Positions 33,420-41,698 are shown, counted from the first letter of the stretch. The stretch is 64,000 nt of DNA from UMGS363 sp051881815 (GCA_051881815.1 JBJEQP010000023.1:13477-77476), one strand, 5' to 3'. Notes: generated by a model not told the origin, from the letters alone. Made by a program: numbers and translations.

Positions 33420-34697
33420 TCACTCCTCGTGAACGAGAGCCGCAAGCTTCTGATGATTGATAACATTGCAGTCAACTTCAAACCAGCCGACAATTCCGAC
33501 TGCGTGCTGTGTAGCGTACTTTTCGTTAAGTACCTGCATTTCGACCTGCTGACGCATATTTACACCAAGACCGCTGTAATCGCCGTAAAGCACAGATCTG
33601 TTACCTGCTGCAGCTACGGGCATATTCTCCGAGATATACACAGGCTTTCCGAGGATCATATACGGAATTGCGCCGGAAACATTGCCGGTATTCGCATTAA
33701 GCAAATACTGTCCTGTGCTGTCCTTGAGCTTCTTTATGGAAAGGAATGTCGCATTGTTCATCGTCCAGCACGCATTAGCCTGATATACGTTAGGAACAGC
33801 CGACTGGAGTGCGATAAGGTCGTCCACGGTAACACCGTTCTTGTTTGCCGCCGTTACGATCGTTTCTGTGGAAAGTGCGCCCTTTACAACGATATTCTTT
33901 TCAGAATCAACAACAGTTTCTTCAACAAGAAGTATCTTTTCAAGGAAATATGCGATCTCCTTTGCCATTTCATCGGTGATAAAGCCGAGAATGTCGATCT
34001 CGCTGTTGTTGATGAGGGACTTGCCGATCTTGGTGAGAACGCCTGCAAGATAACCGCTGAGGTCAATAGAAACAAATCTTCCTGCGGTCGCTGTCAGTTC
34101 GTCAAATTCCTTGTGGAAACCTACTGTGATATTTCCGCCGTCACTGTTCGCACCCCATACGGGAACCTTGAGTGTGCCCTTTACGGCAAACATTGTTGCA
34201 CCCTGAAGGATAGGACATATCTCTTTAACCTTGCTGATTATCATGCTGCTGATAGATGTGGATATAACAGCACCGTTTTCGCCCGTGGTAAAGTTGGAAT
34301 CTGCTCTTTCTTCGGGAACAGGCATTCCGATCTCTTTCTTGATAAAGTTTACAAAAGCCCTTACTTCTGCTTCGGTAGGCTTTGCACCTTCGGCTCTCTG
34401 TTCCTGCGGTTTGTTTTCATCGTGCTTGTCCGCTTCCTTGCCGGCTTCGATCTGCGCCTTGAGCGCAACTGCTCTGCGTTCTGCTTCGATAGTGCCGTTA
34501 AGGCTCTCGATCTCTGCGGTGATAGCGTCCATTCTCGCATTTTCTTCCTCTGTGAACGCTCTTACTTCTGCCTTTGCGCCGTTGAGAATACTGTCCATTT
34601 CGGAAATAAGGCTGCCTCTTTTCTCTTCAAGGCTCTTGACCTGCTCCGCTCTGAATTCTGCGGTGCGCTTTTTCATAGTTCTGCTCATTTTGCTCAT
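33420..34697 (-). CDS. Major capsid protein, HK97 fold
   Basis: 425 residues. Residues 1-105 form a charged coiled coil (delta/scaffold region), followed by the HK97 shell domain with APVWGANS-type loop (KVPVWGANSDGGNITVGFHK), ISEI-like helix segments and NNATFLSIKKLKDSTGQYLL near 305. The coiled coil is normally removed by the prohead protease, here encoded 2.4 kb downstream. GAGGAGG precedes the ATG, and late promoter copy C lies 60 bp upstream. Confidence 0.95.
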   Translation of the reverse strand: MSKMSRTMKKRTAEFRAEQVKSLEEKRGSLISEMDSILNGAKAEVRAFTEEENARMDAITAEIESLNGTIEAERRAVALKAQIEAGKEADKHDENKPQEQRAEGAKPTEAEVRAFVNFIKKEIGMPVPEERADSNFTTGENGAVISTSISSMIISKVKEICPILQGATMFAVKGTLKVPVWGANSDGGNITVGFHKEFDELTATAGRFVSIDLSGYLAGVLTKIGKSLINNSEIDILGFITDEMAKEIAYFLEKILLVEETVVDSEKNIVVKGALSTETIVTAANKNGVTVDDLIALQSAVPNVYQANACWTMNNATFLSIKKLKDSTGQYLLNANTGNVSGAIPYMILGKPVYISENMPVAAAGNRSVLYGDYSGLGVNMRQQVEMQVLNEKYATQHAVGIVGWFEVDCNVINHQKLAALVHEE

Positions 34698-34755
34698 GTT
34701 ATTTTCCTCCTCTGTAATATTCCGTTACAAATAAGGGATTTTGCCCCTTTCAATC

Positions 34756-34788
34756 ATTGTAGCACAAAAAAACAGAGTAAAACGGACA
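34756..34788 (-). promoter_or_regulatory. Late promoter motif copy C (capsid unit)
   Basis: Minus strand: TGTCCG (34783-34788), 21 bp, TACAAT (34756-34761) with an extended -10 TG. It lies between terminator T1 and the capsid gene. Confidence 0.8.
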
Positions 34789-34807
34789 GTTGTTTTACTC
34801 TGAATGA

Positions 34808-34842
34808 AAAATAACCGCCTTGCATTTGACTGCAAAGCGGCT
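34808..34842 (-). terminator. Terminator after the portal cassette (T1)
   Basis: Minus strand: AGCCGCTTTGCA ... TGCAAGGCGGTT followed by ATTTTTC. The loop and inner stem are identical to T2 at 29323-29356. Confidence 0.8.
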
Positions 34843-34881
34843 ATTATAAATCAGCTTCTTTCCCCCTCGAATTCGATTGGG

Positions 34882-35136
34882 TTAAAGCTCAACGTGTTCT
34901 ATATTGGCTCTTTCCTCAAGAATGGCTATATAGTCTTCCATCGCACGCATTTGGGAATCATAAGTAACTCGTGAACAAGTTGGGGTGAAGTTCAGTTCAC
35001 CCTTATCCCATTTATCAAGCATTGCTTTCAACTTTTCATGGCGTATTGCTACCTGATAGTATTCTGCTCTGAATCTGTCTTTGTAGTCAGGACTTTCCAT
35101 AAGTGCGGAAGTATCTTTCAATTCTGTGATTTTCAA
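34882..35136 (-). CDS. Conserved small phage protein, 84 aa
   Basis: Starts MKITELKDTSALMESPDYKD when the TTG at 35136 is used (GAGGAGG 9 bp upstream). It contains DKWDKGELNFTPTC and an amphipathic helix AMEDYIAILEERANIE, a pattern I associate with small proteins of Clostridia phages. It lies between the 77-residue gene and terminator T1. Function unknown. Confidence 0.75.
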   Translation of the reverse strand: MKITELKDTSALMESPDYKDRFRAEYYQVAIRHEKLKAMLDKWDKGELNFTPTCSRVTYDSQMRAMEDYIAILEERANIEHVEL

Positions 35137-35140
35137 ATCA

Positions 35141-35374
35141 TTATTCCTCCTCATCGTCAACGATTTCGACAGGTGGCATAATAGAAAGAACATAATCGAA
35201 TAAAGATTCAAGGGTTATTCCATCTTTTTGCATGTATTCTTCAATCAGACTTTGATGTTCATCTGAATCACAGGCAGCGGCAATAAACAAAGCATAATCT
35301 TTTTTCGTTTCTTTGTCAAGGTCTGATTTATCTGCAATTTCTTTTACTTTAACAGCAAATTCATTCGCATTCAT
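35141..35374 (-). CDS. Small acidic protein behind the portal fusion, possible immunity protein
   Basis: 77 helical, acidic residues: MNANEFAVKVKEIADKSDLD at the start, ending PPVEIVDDEEE. It overlaps the portal stop by 14 bp, implying coupled translation. A small acidic protein directly behind a toxin-like extension is the usual position of an immunity protein; no family was recognised. Confidence 0.55.
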   Translation of the reverse strand: MNANEFAVKVKEIADKSDLDKETKKDYALFIAAACDSDEHQSLIEEYMQKDGITLESLFDYVLSIMPPVEIVDDEEE

Positions 35375-36908
35375 TGAACATTTTCCTCATTTCATCAATA
35401 AATTCTTTGCTTTTGAGCGTTATCTTTTTCTTTACAATAAATCTATATGTACCCGGCTCTTTTACTGTGAAGGCATAAAAATAATCTCCGATTTCTTTTG
35501 CATGAGTGCTATCTTTGGCAAGCTCCGGGAAGTTTGTGAAAATATAGCTTGAAATGTGCTTTCTTTCAAAATCACTCATTCTCACTTTTCCGAACGTGAA
35601 CTTTCCGTCTTTAGCGTGATTTGGATTCCCTCTTTCTTCAATTATACCACCTCTGTTTTCGCTTGGCAATATATTTTCCGTAATTTCCCCCATAACATTC
35701 GCCGTGTTCTCACCCATAACCGCCGTTTGGTTAGTGTTCGGAGTATAAATAACCTTAGTCTGCGGATTGTAGAATACATCGTTGAGTCCAAGCTTTATAT
35801 ACGGGAAGTCGATAGGCGGCAGATCTTCCTGCTCTCTTACGTCCGGGAGCTGCAGGAAACCGTTATGAAGCCCTATTTCGTATGCCTGATATCTCTGTAT
35901 TATATTGCCCCTCGTCAGCTCTCTTGTGTCAAAAGCAAAGTATATCGTTCCTTTTTCGCTTTCGAGAAGAAGATCGGTGTCAAGCGCAGCTTCGATAGTG
36001 TTGAGAGTAGGCATTATGCAGTTAGAAATAAGCGCATTCTTTGCCCCCTCGGCAGATTCGGAGAATATCTGCGGCGGAACGCAGAACAAACGGCATATTT
36101 CGTCCGAGTTGGTCTTCTTGTTCTCATTCAGCTGCATTTCAAGGGAAGTTTCCGAAGCTTCCTTGAAGTCCATTCCTTCATTCAGAACACAGACATTATC
36201 CTCGGCATCCTGTGAGTTGGAAAACATCTTTTTCCATGCTTCTTTTATTCTTTTCATTGATCCCACAGTCTGCTGCTTCTGTGATGTCAGAAAACCTCTT
36301 TTGTTGCCGCCTTTCTTTACAACAGCGTTTTCAAACTTCATCGTATTGTATGCAACAAGCAATATCGTCTTGCTTTCGCTTATAATGCTCGTTCCAACGC
36401 CTTTTCCTTTGCTTTTGCGCAGAATTTTCAGAAAATCACTTCTCGGATATCCTCTGCCGTCTACCGATACCGTGTAGTCCTTGAAGATCGCATTTGTATT
36501 CGGAATTATGCAAACTCTTGATTCGTCAACATAATACAGCCCCTTTACCCTGCTGTATATATCACGATCAATGTATGTATATGAACCTTTTCCGAGGAAA
36601 TAATCAAGCACCCATAGCTTTTTCAGCTGCGTACCGTTAAGCGTATCTCCGGTATCTCCATTAAGCAACAACACTCTCGGGTCATCAGTCAGCTCATTGA
36701 CTTCTCCGTCTTTTTCCTCATAAAGCTTTATAGGCAGAGTGGAGATTATATCGGAAATAAGATTGATGCAAGCCTGCACCGCAGGGATTTCCATTGCAGA
36801 AGTTTTGTCAATGTCCGATATACCGCCGATAAGAGCTTTAAGCAGATTTACATCTGCCTCTGTAAGATCGGATTCCGCTCTTTTTTCTTTTTTTCTGAAT
36901 AAAGCCAT
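35361..36908 (-). CDS. Portal protein with C-terminal toxin-like extension
   Basis: 515 residues. Residues 1-400 are an HK97-type portal: MEIPAVQACINLISDIISTL, ESKTILLVAYNTMKFENAVV and EICRLFCVPPQIF are typical. After a Gln/Asn-rich tail, NPNHAKDGKFTFGK at 428 marks a junction much like the one in the protease fusion. The last 75 residues (SDFERKHISSYIF, IGDYFYAFTVKEPGTYRFIV) are not portal-like and resemble small nuclease-type (BECR-fold) domains attached to phage head proteins; this is a tentative reading. A dodecameric portal would carry 12 copies into the particle. Confidence 0.88.
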   Translation of the reverse strand: MALFRKKEKRAESDLTEADVNLLKALIGGISDIDKTSAMEIPAVQACINLISDIISTLPIKLYEEKDGEVNELTDDPRVLLLNGDTGDTLNGTQLKKLWVLDYFLGKGSYTYIDRDIYSRVKGLYYVDESRVCIIPNTNAIFKDYTVSVDGRGYPRSDFLKILRKSKGKGVGTSIISESKTILLVAYNTMKFENAVVKKGGNKRGFLTSQKQQTVGSMKRIKEAWKKMFSNSQDAEDNVCVLNEGMDFKEASETSLEMQLNENKKTNSDEICRLFCVPPQIFSESAEGAKNALISNCIMPTLNTIEAALDTDLLLESEKGTIYFAFDTRELTRGNIIQRYQAYEIGLHNGFLQLPDVREQEDLPPIDFPYIKLGLNDVFYNPQTKVIYTPNTNQTAVMGENTANVMGEITENILPSENRGGIIEERGNPNHAKDGKFTFGKVRMSDFERKHISSYIFTNFPELAKDSTHAKEIGDYFYAFTVKEPGTYRFIVKKKITLKSKEFIDEMRKMFNECE

Positions 36909-36926
36909 TTTATTATCTCCTTTGCC

Positions 36927-38624
36927 TTAAAATACCTGTGCGCCCCATGAAACAACAGCTTCCATTTCAAGCTGCATAAGGTACATTGCATTGATAAGCG
37001 ATACAACGCAGTCAACCTTTCCTGCACTCTTTTTCTTGTTGACGTATAGATTGAGGTTGGTGTCTTTAGTGCATCGTGCGTTCTCAAAGTTTATTTCAAG
37101 AATTTCGTTTTTGTCGTAATGGAACGTCTTGTGCAGCACCGATTCTTTCAACAGTTTTGTTGGCCTGTGAAGCAGGCTTGAATGCTGCTTTATCTCAACG
37201 CATTCGATAGGATCTTCCGCACTTTCCAGCTTCTGGACCGTTGATATCGCATTATATCGGTCAAATCCAAGCTGTACAATGTCAACTCCGTATTTTTGGG
37301 GAAGCGCAAGTATGAAATCTTCAATAAATTTATAATCAATTATCCTGTCGCCGCAGTCAAAACATACGTTTTCACGAATGAGCCTTCTGTAATCGACCTG
37401 CTCACGCTTGGATTTATAATCAACACTGTCAGCAGGAATAAAGCCCCACACTTTGGCATAGATATTTTCATCGTCAAACGTGACCATTGCAGCGGAAGTA
37501 TTATCATCCGTCTGCGAAAGGTCAAGTCCGAGCCATACTCTGCGACCTCGCCAGAAATCAATATTTTCTTCAATGCGGCATTCCCTTACGAGCGTGATAT
37601 CAATAAAGCCTTCGACTCCAAGACTCTTGTATCTGATGTTGCAATGCTTACAGAGGAAGTTCTCACGCTTGCTTTCATACAGAATAGCCGTTGCTCTCTT
37701 TTCGCATAGATCCTCGAAAATGTATTCATGATCTACCGCAACGGGGTTGCTCTGATAGATAACAAGGTCATTCGTCTGCCATTGCTCACCCGTCAGAAGA
37801 TCATCGTCCGGCTCATACAGCAGCGCAAAATACCGCTTGCTGAGCATATTTCCACCGAAACCGTCAAGCACCTTTTTTGCAATGTCAATTTCCGTCAACA
37901 GTACATTGTTGTCGTTCGGATATTGTGTAGAAATGATAATTCCGAGCTTGTTCCGCAGCGTGATCTGTGACGAACGCATCGCTTCAACCGGGTAATCGTC
38001 CATTGCTCCGGCTTCATCTGCAAGAAAGATGTTCGCCATTTTGCCGTCCATCTTGTCTTCGGAATAAGCAAGCGGCGTGTATTCGCTGTCGGTAATAAGA
38101 CACCGAATCTCACTTCGAAGAGACTTGAATATCGTTCCGTCATTGAGCGCAGGAGAGGATTTAATTATCTTGCGGATAGCCGACTGAAGCTCCTTGGAAA
38201 GCTTGAGGTCAGGCGCAACCGAGAAGAAACGGCCGAACTGTCCCTCCGTCAGCATTCCGATTATGAAAATAACACCCGAATAGAATGTCTTGAAATTCTT
38301 TCGGCATATCTCAAGCAGTGCCGTACGGTAATACCGAGTGTTGTCGGCTCTGTTCTTTGTGCAGAAAACGGCAACGATAAGCAGCCACGCATAGCGTTCC
38401 ATACAGCTGATGAGCGGCTGATGCAGATCGGGGTGTATGATTAGCTTTAGAAGCTTGCATATCTTGCGGAATGTTTTTTCACAAACATAAGCGTCGGGAT
38501 CTCGGCCGTGAACGATATCAAGCCAAGCGGCACATTGCTTTTTGACATACTTCGGAGCTTTTCTGTTGTCTTTTTCAATGCACCACAGCGCGTATTCATA
38601 CGCCGGGCTTTCCTTTATCGTCAC
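36927..38624 (-). CDS. Terminase large subunit
   Basis: 565 residues. It packages DNA using an N-terminal ATPase (Walker B IFLADEAGAMDD near residue 215) and a C-terminal RNase H-like nuclease (WLGLDLSQTDDNTSAAMV near 365). The N-terminal YEYALWCIEKDNRKAPKYVK stretch is common in Terminase_1-type enzymes of Firmicutes phages. A GTG at 38624 is preferred over the GTG at 38633 because GGAGG is 8 bp upstream. Late promoter copy A lies about 25 bp before it. Confidence 0.93.
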   Translation of the reverse strand: MTIKESPAYEYALWCIEKDNRKAPKYVKKQCAAWLDIVHGRDPDAYVCEKTFRKICKLLKLIIHPDLHQPLISCMERYAWLLIVAVFCTKNRADNTRYYRTALLEICRKNFKTFYSGVIFIIGMLTEGQFGRFFSVAPDLKLSKELQSAIRKIIKSSPALNDGTIFKSLRSEIRCLITDSEYTPLAYSEDKMDGKMANIFLADEAGAMDDYPVEAMRSSQITLRNKLGIIISTQYPNDNNVLLTEIDIAKKVLDGFGGNMLSKRYFALLYEPDDDLLTGEQWQTNDLVIYQSNPVAVDHEYIFEDLCEKRATAILYESKRENFLCKHCNIRYKSLGVEGFIDITLVRECRIEENIDFWRGRRVWLGLDLSQTDDNTSAAMVTFDDENIYAKVWGFIPADSVDYKSKREQVDYRRLIRENVCFDCGDRIIDYKFIEDFILALPQKYGVDIVQLGFDRYNAISTVQKLESAEDPIECVEIKQHSSLLHRPTKLLKESVLHKTFHYDKNEILEINFENARCTKDTNLNLYVNKKKSAGKVDCVVSLINAMYLMQLEMEAVVSWGAQVF

Positions 38625-38647
38625 CCTGTCCACCTCCGCTTTATTTT

Positions 38648-38680
38648 ATCTTAACATAAAACAAAGCCGAAAAACGGACA
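38648..38680 (-). promoter_or_regulatory. Late promoter motif copy A (large terminase/portal unit)
   Basis: Minus strand: TGTCCG (38675-38680), 21 bp, TAAGAT (38648-38653), extended -10 TG. It occupies the 57-bp space between the two terminase genes. Confidence 0.8.
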
Positions 38681-38681
38681 G

Positions 38682-39257
38682 TTATTTATCTTCCGCCTCG
38701 TCGTCCTCATCATCGGCAAGAGCTGCAAGCAACGGATTCTCCTTTTTCTGCGGTGTCTTCGGTATATTCCGCAAAGCTGCAGAGATCGTCATTACGTTTT
38801 CTTTGTCGATAGCAAGCATCATGTTTCTTTTCCTGTCGATTGCCGTACCAAGCGTAACTTTCTGCGATTGCAGCTTTATGATCTGCCTCGTGAATGACAT
38901 GACCTGCTCAAAATCCAAATCTTTAAGCTCATTGAATTTTTCCTCAAGCGTTTCGGCAAGCACTTCTATGTGGTGAATATCCTTTTCAAGCTTGATTATT
39001 TCCGAATAAAGCTCGCAGTATGTATTTATACCGGAAGAATAAAGAGCATCGTTCTTGCCTATCTTCGACATCAGCTTTGATACTCGCAAAAATTCCTTGT
39101 GTGCGGTTCGGTTATTCTTGACCTCGCTACGCTCAAACAGCTCTTTCCCACTAAGGACAGACTGCTCCGCTTCTTCCCTCGCTTTAAGCTCGGCTTTGGT
39201 GCGATGACTTTTCCCCTCTGCTTTTATAACTCCTGCTGTTTTTGAAGGTCTGCCCAA
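38682..39257 (-). CDS. Terminase small subunit (P27-like)
   Basis: 191 residues starting at TTG 39257 (GRPSKTAGVIKAEGKSHRTK), a start typical of the P27/small-terminase family, with AAGGAG 8 bp upstream. Central helices (IKLEKDIHHIEVLAETLEEK) would form the oligomer, and the tail is very acidic. It recognises the packaging site and hands DNA to the large subunit. Confidence 0.85.
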   Translation of the reverse strand: MGRPSKTAGVIKAEGKSHRTKAELKAREEAEQSVLSGKELFERSEVKNNRTAHKEFLRVSKLMSKIGKNDALYSSGINTYCELYSEIIKLEKDIHHIEVLAETLEEKFNELKDLDFEQVMSFTRQIIKLQSQKVTLGTAIDRKRNMMLAIDKENVMTISAALRNIPKTPQKKENPLLAALADDEDDEAEDK

Positions 39258-39286
39258 AATCTCATCTCCTTGCTCCCTTTGGTTAA

Positions 39287-39319
39287 ATCTTATCATAAAA
39301 CCAAAATGAAAAACGGACA
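39287..39319 (-). promoter_or_regulatory. Late promoter motif copy B (small terminase)
   Basis: Minus strand: TGTCCG (39314-39319), 21 bp, TAAGAT (39287-39292), extended -10 TG. Confidence 0.8.
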
Positions 39320-39410
39320 TTTATTTCCCTAAAAATCAGAACTGAAATTTTATTTTGCCCATTTTGGGAATAAATTGTTTACAGAGGGCAGGAGTAGGTG
39401 TCCAAAATCG

Positions 39411-39440
39411 ACCCCCGAAAAACCGTGACCCTCGGGGGGT
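39411..39440. other. Hairpin between HNH and small terminase genes, possible cos region
   Basis: ACCCCCGA ... TCGGGGG with a 13-nt loop, in the only gene-free stretch (about 130 bp) next to an HNH endonuclease and the terminase. HNH-terminase phages commonly cut cos here. Site and overhang are not identifiable by eye. Confidence 0.35.
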
Positions 39441-39453
39441 ACTACTGTAATTT

Positions 39454-39846
39454 TTAGGGCAGGCAAGCAAAAAACTCCGATTTTGCAATTTTTTTGAGGA
39501 AATCCGCAGGTATTTTTCCACTTTCGGCCAGCTCGTGATGACGATTGCATAAGCATATCAGATTATCGTCATCTAACCTAAGCTCCCACGCTGCGTACAA
39601 AGGCACTATATGATGCACACTTACATCATGCTCATACTTTACCTGCTCATCAGCGTAACCGATAGCGCACAAGCGGCACATGTTGCGGTCCCTTTTGCGG
39701 ATATCCTCACGTTTATATTGCCACTGCTTTGAGTTTCGGAATTTTATAATTGCTGTGTCAGATTTTTTTGATCTAAATTGCGGACGTTTGGGGCAAATAT
39801 AATTTATATCATGTATTTTATTGCAATAAGGACATGCTTTTTTCAT
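39454..39846 (-). CDS. HNH endonuclease
   Basis: 130 residues. An N-terminal CPYC ... C zinc motif and a C-terminal HNH fold: CRLCAIG, VSVHHIVPL, NLICLCNRHHELAE. In phages of this build the HNH protein acts with the terminase in cutting cos ends. Its ATG overlaps the stop of the 57-residue gene before it. Confidence 0.92.
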   Translation of the reverse strand: MKKACPYCNKIHDINYICPKRPQFRSKKSDTAIIKFRNSKQWQYKREDIRKRDRNMCRLCAIGYADEQVKYEHDVSVHHIVPLYAAWELRLDDDNLICLCNRHHELAESGKIPADFLKKIAKSEFFACLP

Positions 39847-40016
39847 TTTATTACCCTATTTTTTTGTTTGGGACTGTCAAGATTATAATATTTATACGAC
39901 CTTTGAAGCGTTCTTTCAGAAACATAAAACTTCATTGCCACCGCTGTTCTGCTCATTCCTGCTTTTTCGAGTTTCCACGCCTTTATAGTTTGCTCTTTTG
40001 TTAAACAGCATTTCAT
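39843..40016 (-). CDS. Small helix-turn-helix protein, 57 aa
   Basis: MKCCLTKEQTIKAWKLEKAG, then MSRTAVAMKFYVSERTLQRS: a resolvase-type HTH (AxxxxVSxRTLxR). The stop overlaps the HNH start (ATGA). It is the last early gene before the late region, so it is a candidate late-gene activator or packaging-site binder; this is context only. Confidence 0.7.
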   Translation of the reverse strand: MKCCLTKEQTIKAWKLEKAGMSRTAVAMKFYVSERTLQRSYKYYNLDSPKQKNRVIK

Positions 40017-40022
40017 GTTTGC

Positions 40023-40394
40023 TTATCCCTCCAAATACTCAACAATAGCCTCTCTCGCCTGCTCCATACCAAAGCAGACCTCAACCTTGTAACCCTGTTT
40101 GCGCAAGGCCGCAATAAACTCTTCCTGCGCCTCCGATACACGGCCACCCTTTATTCGCTTTAGCTCTATGTATAAGCCGTGATAACCGCCTCTTGCACAC
40201 GGTAAGAATATATCCGGAACTCCTGCCTTTACGCCCTGCGCTTTGAACCTTGCCGCCTCAGCCTTGCCACGCTTGCCGCCGTTCGGAATATGATGCATAA
40301 GTGCAAGCTCGGGATATTTGCCGCTTGCATACGCCGCCCAAGTGAACAGCTGTGCCTGCTCGACGTCCTCGCTCGGTGTATTGTTGTACCGCAT
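40023..40394 (-). CDS. VRR-NUC domain nuclease
   Basis: 123 residues: PSEDVEQAQLFTWAAYASGK, IPNGGKRGKAEAARFKAQG, GVPDIFLPCARGGYHGLYIE and LKR form a complete VRR-NUC (PD-(D/E)XK-type) nuclease. These occur in phage replication and recombination clusters. The start overlaps the Rep-like gene stop by 1 bp. Confidence 0.92.
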   Translation of the reverse strand: MRYNNTPSEDVEQAQLFTWAAYASGKYPELALMHHIPNGGKRGKAEAARFKAQGVKAGVPDIFLPCARGGYHGLYIELKRIKGGRVSEAQEEFIAALRKQGYKVEVCFGMEQAREAIVEYLEG

Positions 40395-41131
40395 CAGATC
40401 AGCCTCCTCATCCCGTATTTGATGTAACTGCCGCCCGTCAGCTCATGCTTGCCGCTGTAAACGCTGTCGGGTATAAGTTCATAGCCTTTCGGTGCTTTCG
40501 GCGCATACCACTTTTCGGCATCGATGCGCTCGTGAGTGACCTCGGGCTTTTTCAGCCCCTTGCTCGGAACATACCGCCGCTCTCCCGGAATGTGCGTGTC
40601 GGGAAGCTTGCCGCCCTTTGTCCTGTCAACATAATACTCTGCAAGACCTTTCCAATCATAGTTGTCCCACAGCCGCCAATTGCCGCGGTGCTGAACCGCG
40701 CCGCCCGAAGCTTCTCGCCATAAGTCCTCGATGTCCTCAATGTTGCGATGTGAATGCAGAATAATGTGATGATGCAGCGCGCCTTTTTTGCCTATCTCCG
40801 TGTTGTAAATATAATCGGGCTTATATCCGCGCTCTCTGCAGTAGTCGCGATAGAGCTGCAAAAACTTCCTGACCGTTGCCTTGGCCTCGCTGACCGTTCG
40901 GCGGTCGTCCTTCGGGTATGTCAGCACAACGTTGTAATCTCCCGGAAAGAAATTGCAGAGCAAGGTATAGAACAGCTTCTCGATCGTCTTACGAATGTTG
41001 TATTGCTTTTTTTGTTCCGAGGTCGGCTGTGACTTCGGCGCGCGCTTGCCGTTCAGCTTCTCCGCGCCCGAGTATTTTGTGACAAAGGTCATGCCGTTGC
41101 AGCATTTGACCGTAGTTTTGAAGTATGACAT
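40394..41131 (-). CDS. HUH-type replication-associated protein (rolling-circle Rep-like)
   Basis: 245 residues. ALHHHIILH is the metal-binding HUH motif, preceded by YNVVLTYP and followed by EYYVDRTKGG, whose Tyr is the candidate nicking residue. The pattern matches the REP_ORF2/G2P replication-associated family, from memory. Such a gene in a dsDNA siphophage might start replication by nicking or be a co-opted accessory. The ATG at 41131 is chosen; AAAGGGG lies 12 bp upstream. An intergenic region with a promoter-like sequence precedes it. Confidence 0.82.
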   Translation of the reverse strand: MSYFKTTVKCCNGMTFVTKYSGAEKLNGKRAPKSQPTSEQKKQYNIRKTIEKLFYTLLCNFFPGDYNVVLTYPKDDRRTVSEAKATVRKFLQLYRDYCRERGYKPDYIYNTEIGKKGALHHHIILHSHRNIEDIEDLWREASGGAVQHRGNWRLWDNYDWKGLAEYYVDRTKGGKLPDTHIPGERRYVPSKGLKKPEVTHERIDAEKWYAPKAPKGYELIPDSVYSGKHELTGGSYIKYGMRRLI

Positions 41132-41169
41132 TTCAAAAGTTAACCCCTTTAACAAGACTGATAAAAGGG

Positions 41170-41361
41170 TCTACTCCCCTTGATTTTTACATTATAATAG
41201 TATATACGCCTAAAGACAGCAACAGGGCAAGCCTGACCTGCTCACCCTTGCTTATATGTAATCGATGCGCCGTAATGGCATAGTCCTGCTGCTCGAATTA
41301 CCAAAAACAGCAGGACAAAAACGGCGTTATCCTATGCAGCGGATCACGCTCTTCTTGCTTT
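41170..41361 (-). promoter_or_regulatory. Gene-free region with promoter-like sequence and a hairpin
   Basis: On the minus strand a TATTATAAT box lies near 41190, with TTGCTG about 17-18 bp upstream. GTCCTGCTG/CAGCAGGAC (41283-41316) forms a 9-bp stem with a 16-nt loop. No small gene was found here. Confidence 0.45.
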
Positions 41362-41529
41362 TTAATCTATATATCTTGGATTGAACGGAAACGGGAACAA
41401 GCCACGCAACGCCGATTTTGTAGCGGCTTCAATCGCTCTTTTCTGTTGAGCTTTTGTTATCCGTTCTTTCGGCTTTATTTCGCCTTTCTTGGCTGCAATC
41501 GCTTTCGGGTTATGTTTGTGCTGACCCAT
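41362..41529 (-). CDS. Small basic phage protein, 55 aa
   Basis: MGQHKHNPKAIAAKKGEIKP followed by RITKAQQKRAIEAATKSALR. Very basic, probably nucleic-acid binding. ATG at 41529 after AGGAG. No family recognised. Confidence 0.7.
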   Translation of the reverse strand: MGQHKHNPKAIAAKKGEIKPKERITKAQQKRAIEAATKSALRGLFPFPFNPRYID

Positions 41530-41698
41530 TATCATCACTCCTATTCGCCTGTAATTCATTAACCGCATCAACAAGTTCGTTTATTTTCTTTGTAAGCGCC
41601 TCACAGTATTCCGCGAGGGCGTTTACATCGGCTCGGGAATCGTGAAATATTCCGTTGCCGAGGTTGATTTTTATCTTGTGTTTGAGTTTTTCAATCAT
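41510..41698 (-). CDS. Small coiled-coil phage protein, 62 aa
   Basis: MIEKLKHKIKINLGNGIFHD then a coiled coil (ALTKKINELVDAVNELQ). The start at 41698 overlaps the stop of the upstream zinc protein. Unknown role. Confidence 0.65.
   Translation of the reverse strand: MIEKLKHKIKINLGNGIFHDSRADVNALAEYCEALTKKINELVDAVNELQANRSDDNGSAQT

Noticed and set aside
33414..34814. 466-residue plus-strand reading frame opposite the capsid gene
   Set aside because: Antisense shadow of the HK97 capsid gene: no ribosome site, Cys/Arg-rich unlikely composition, and the capsid frame is fully supported.
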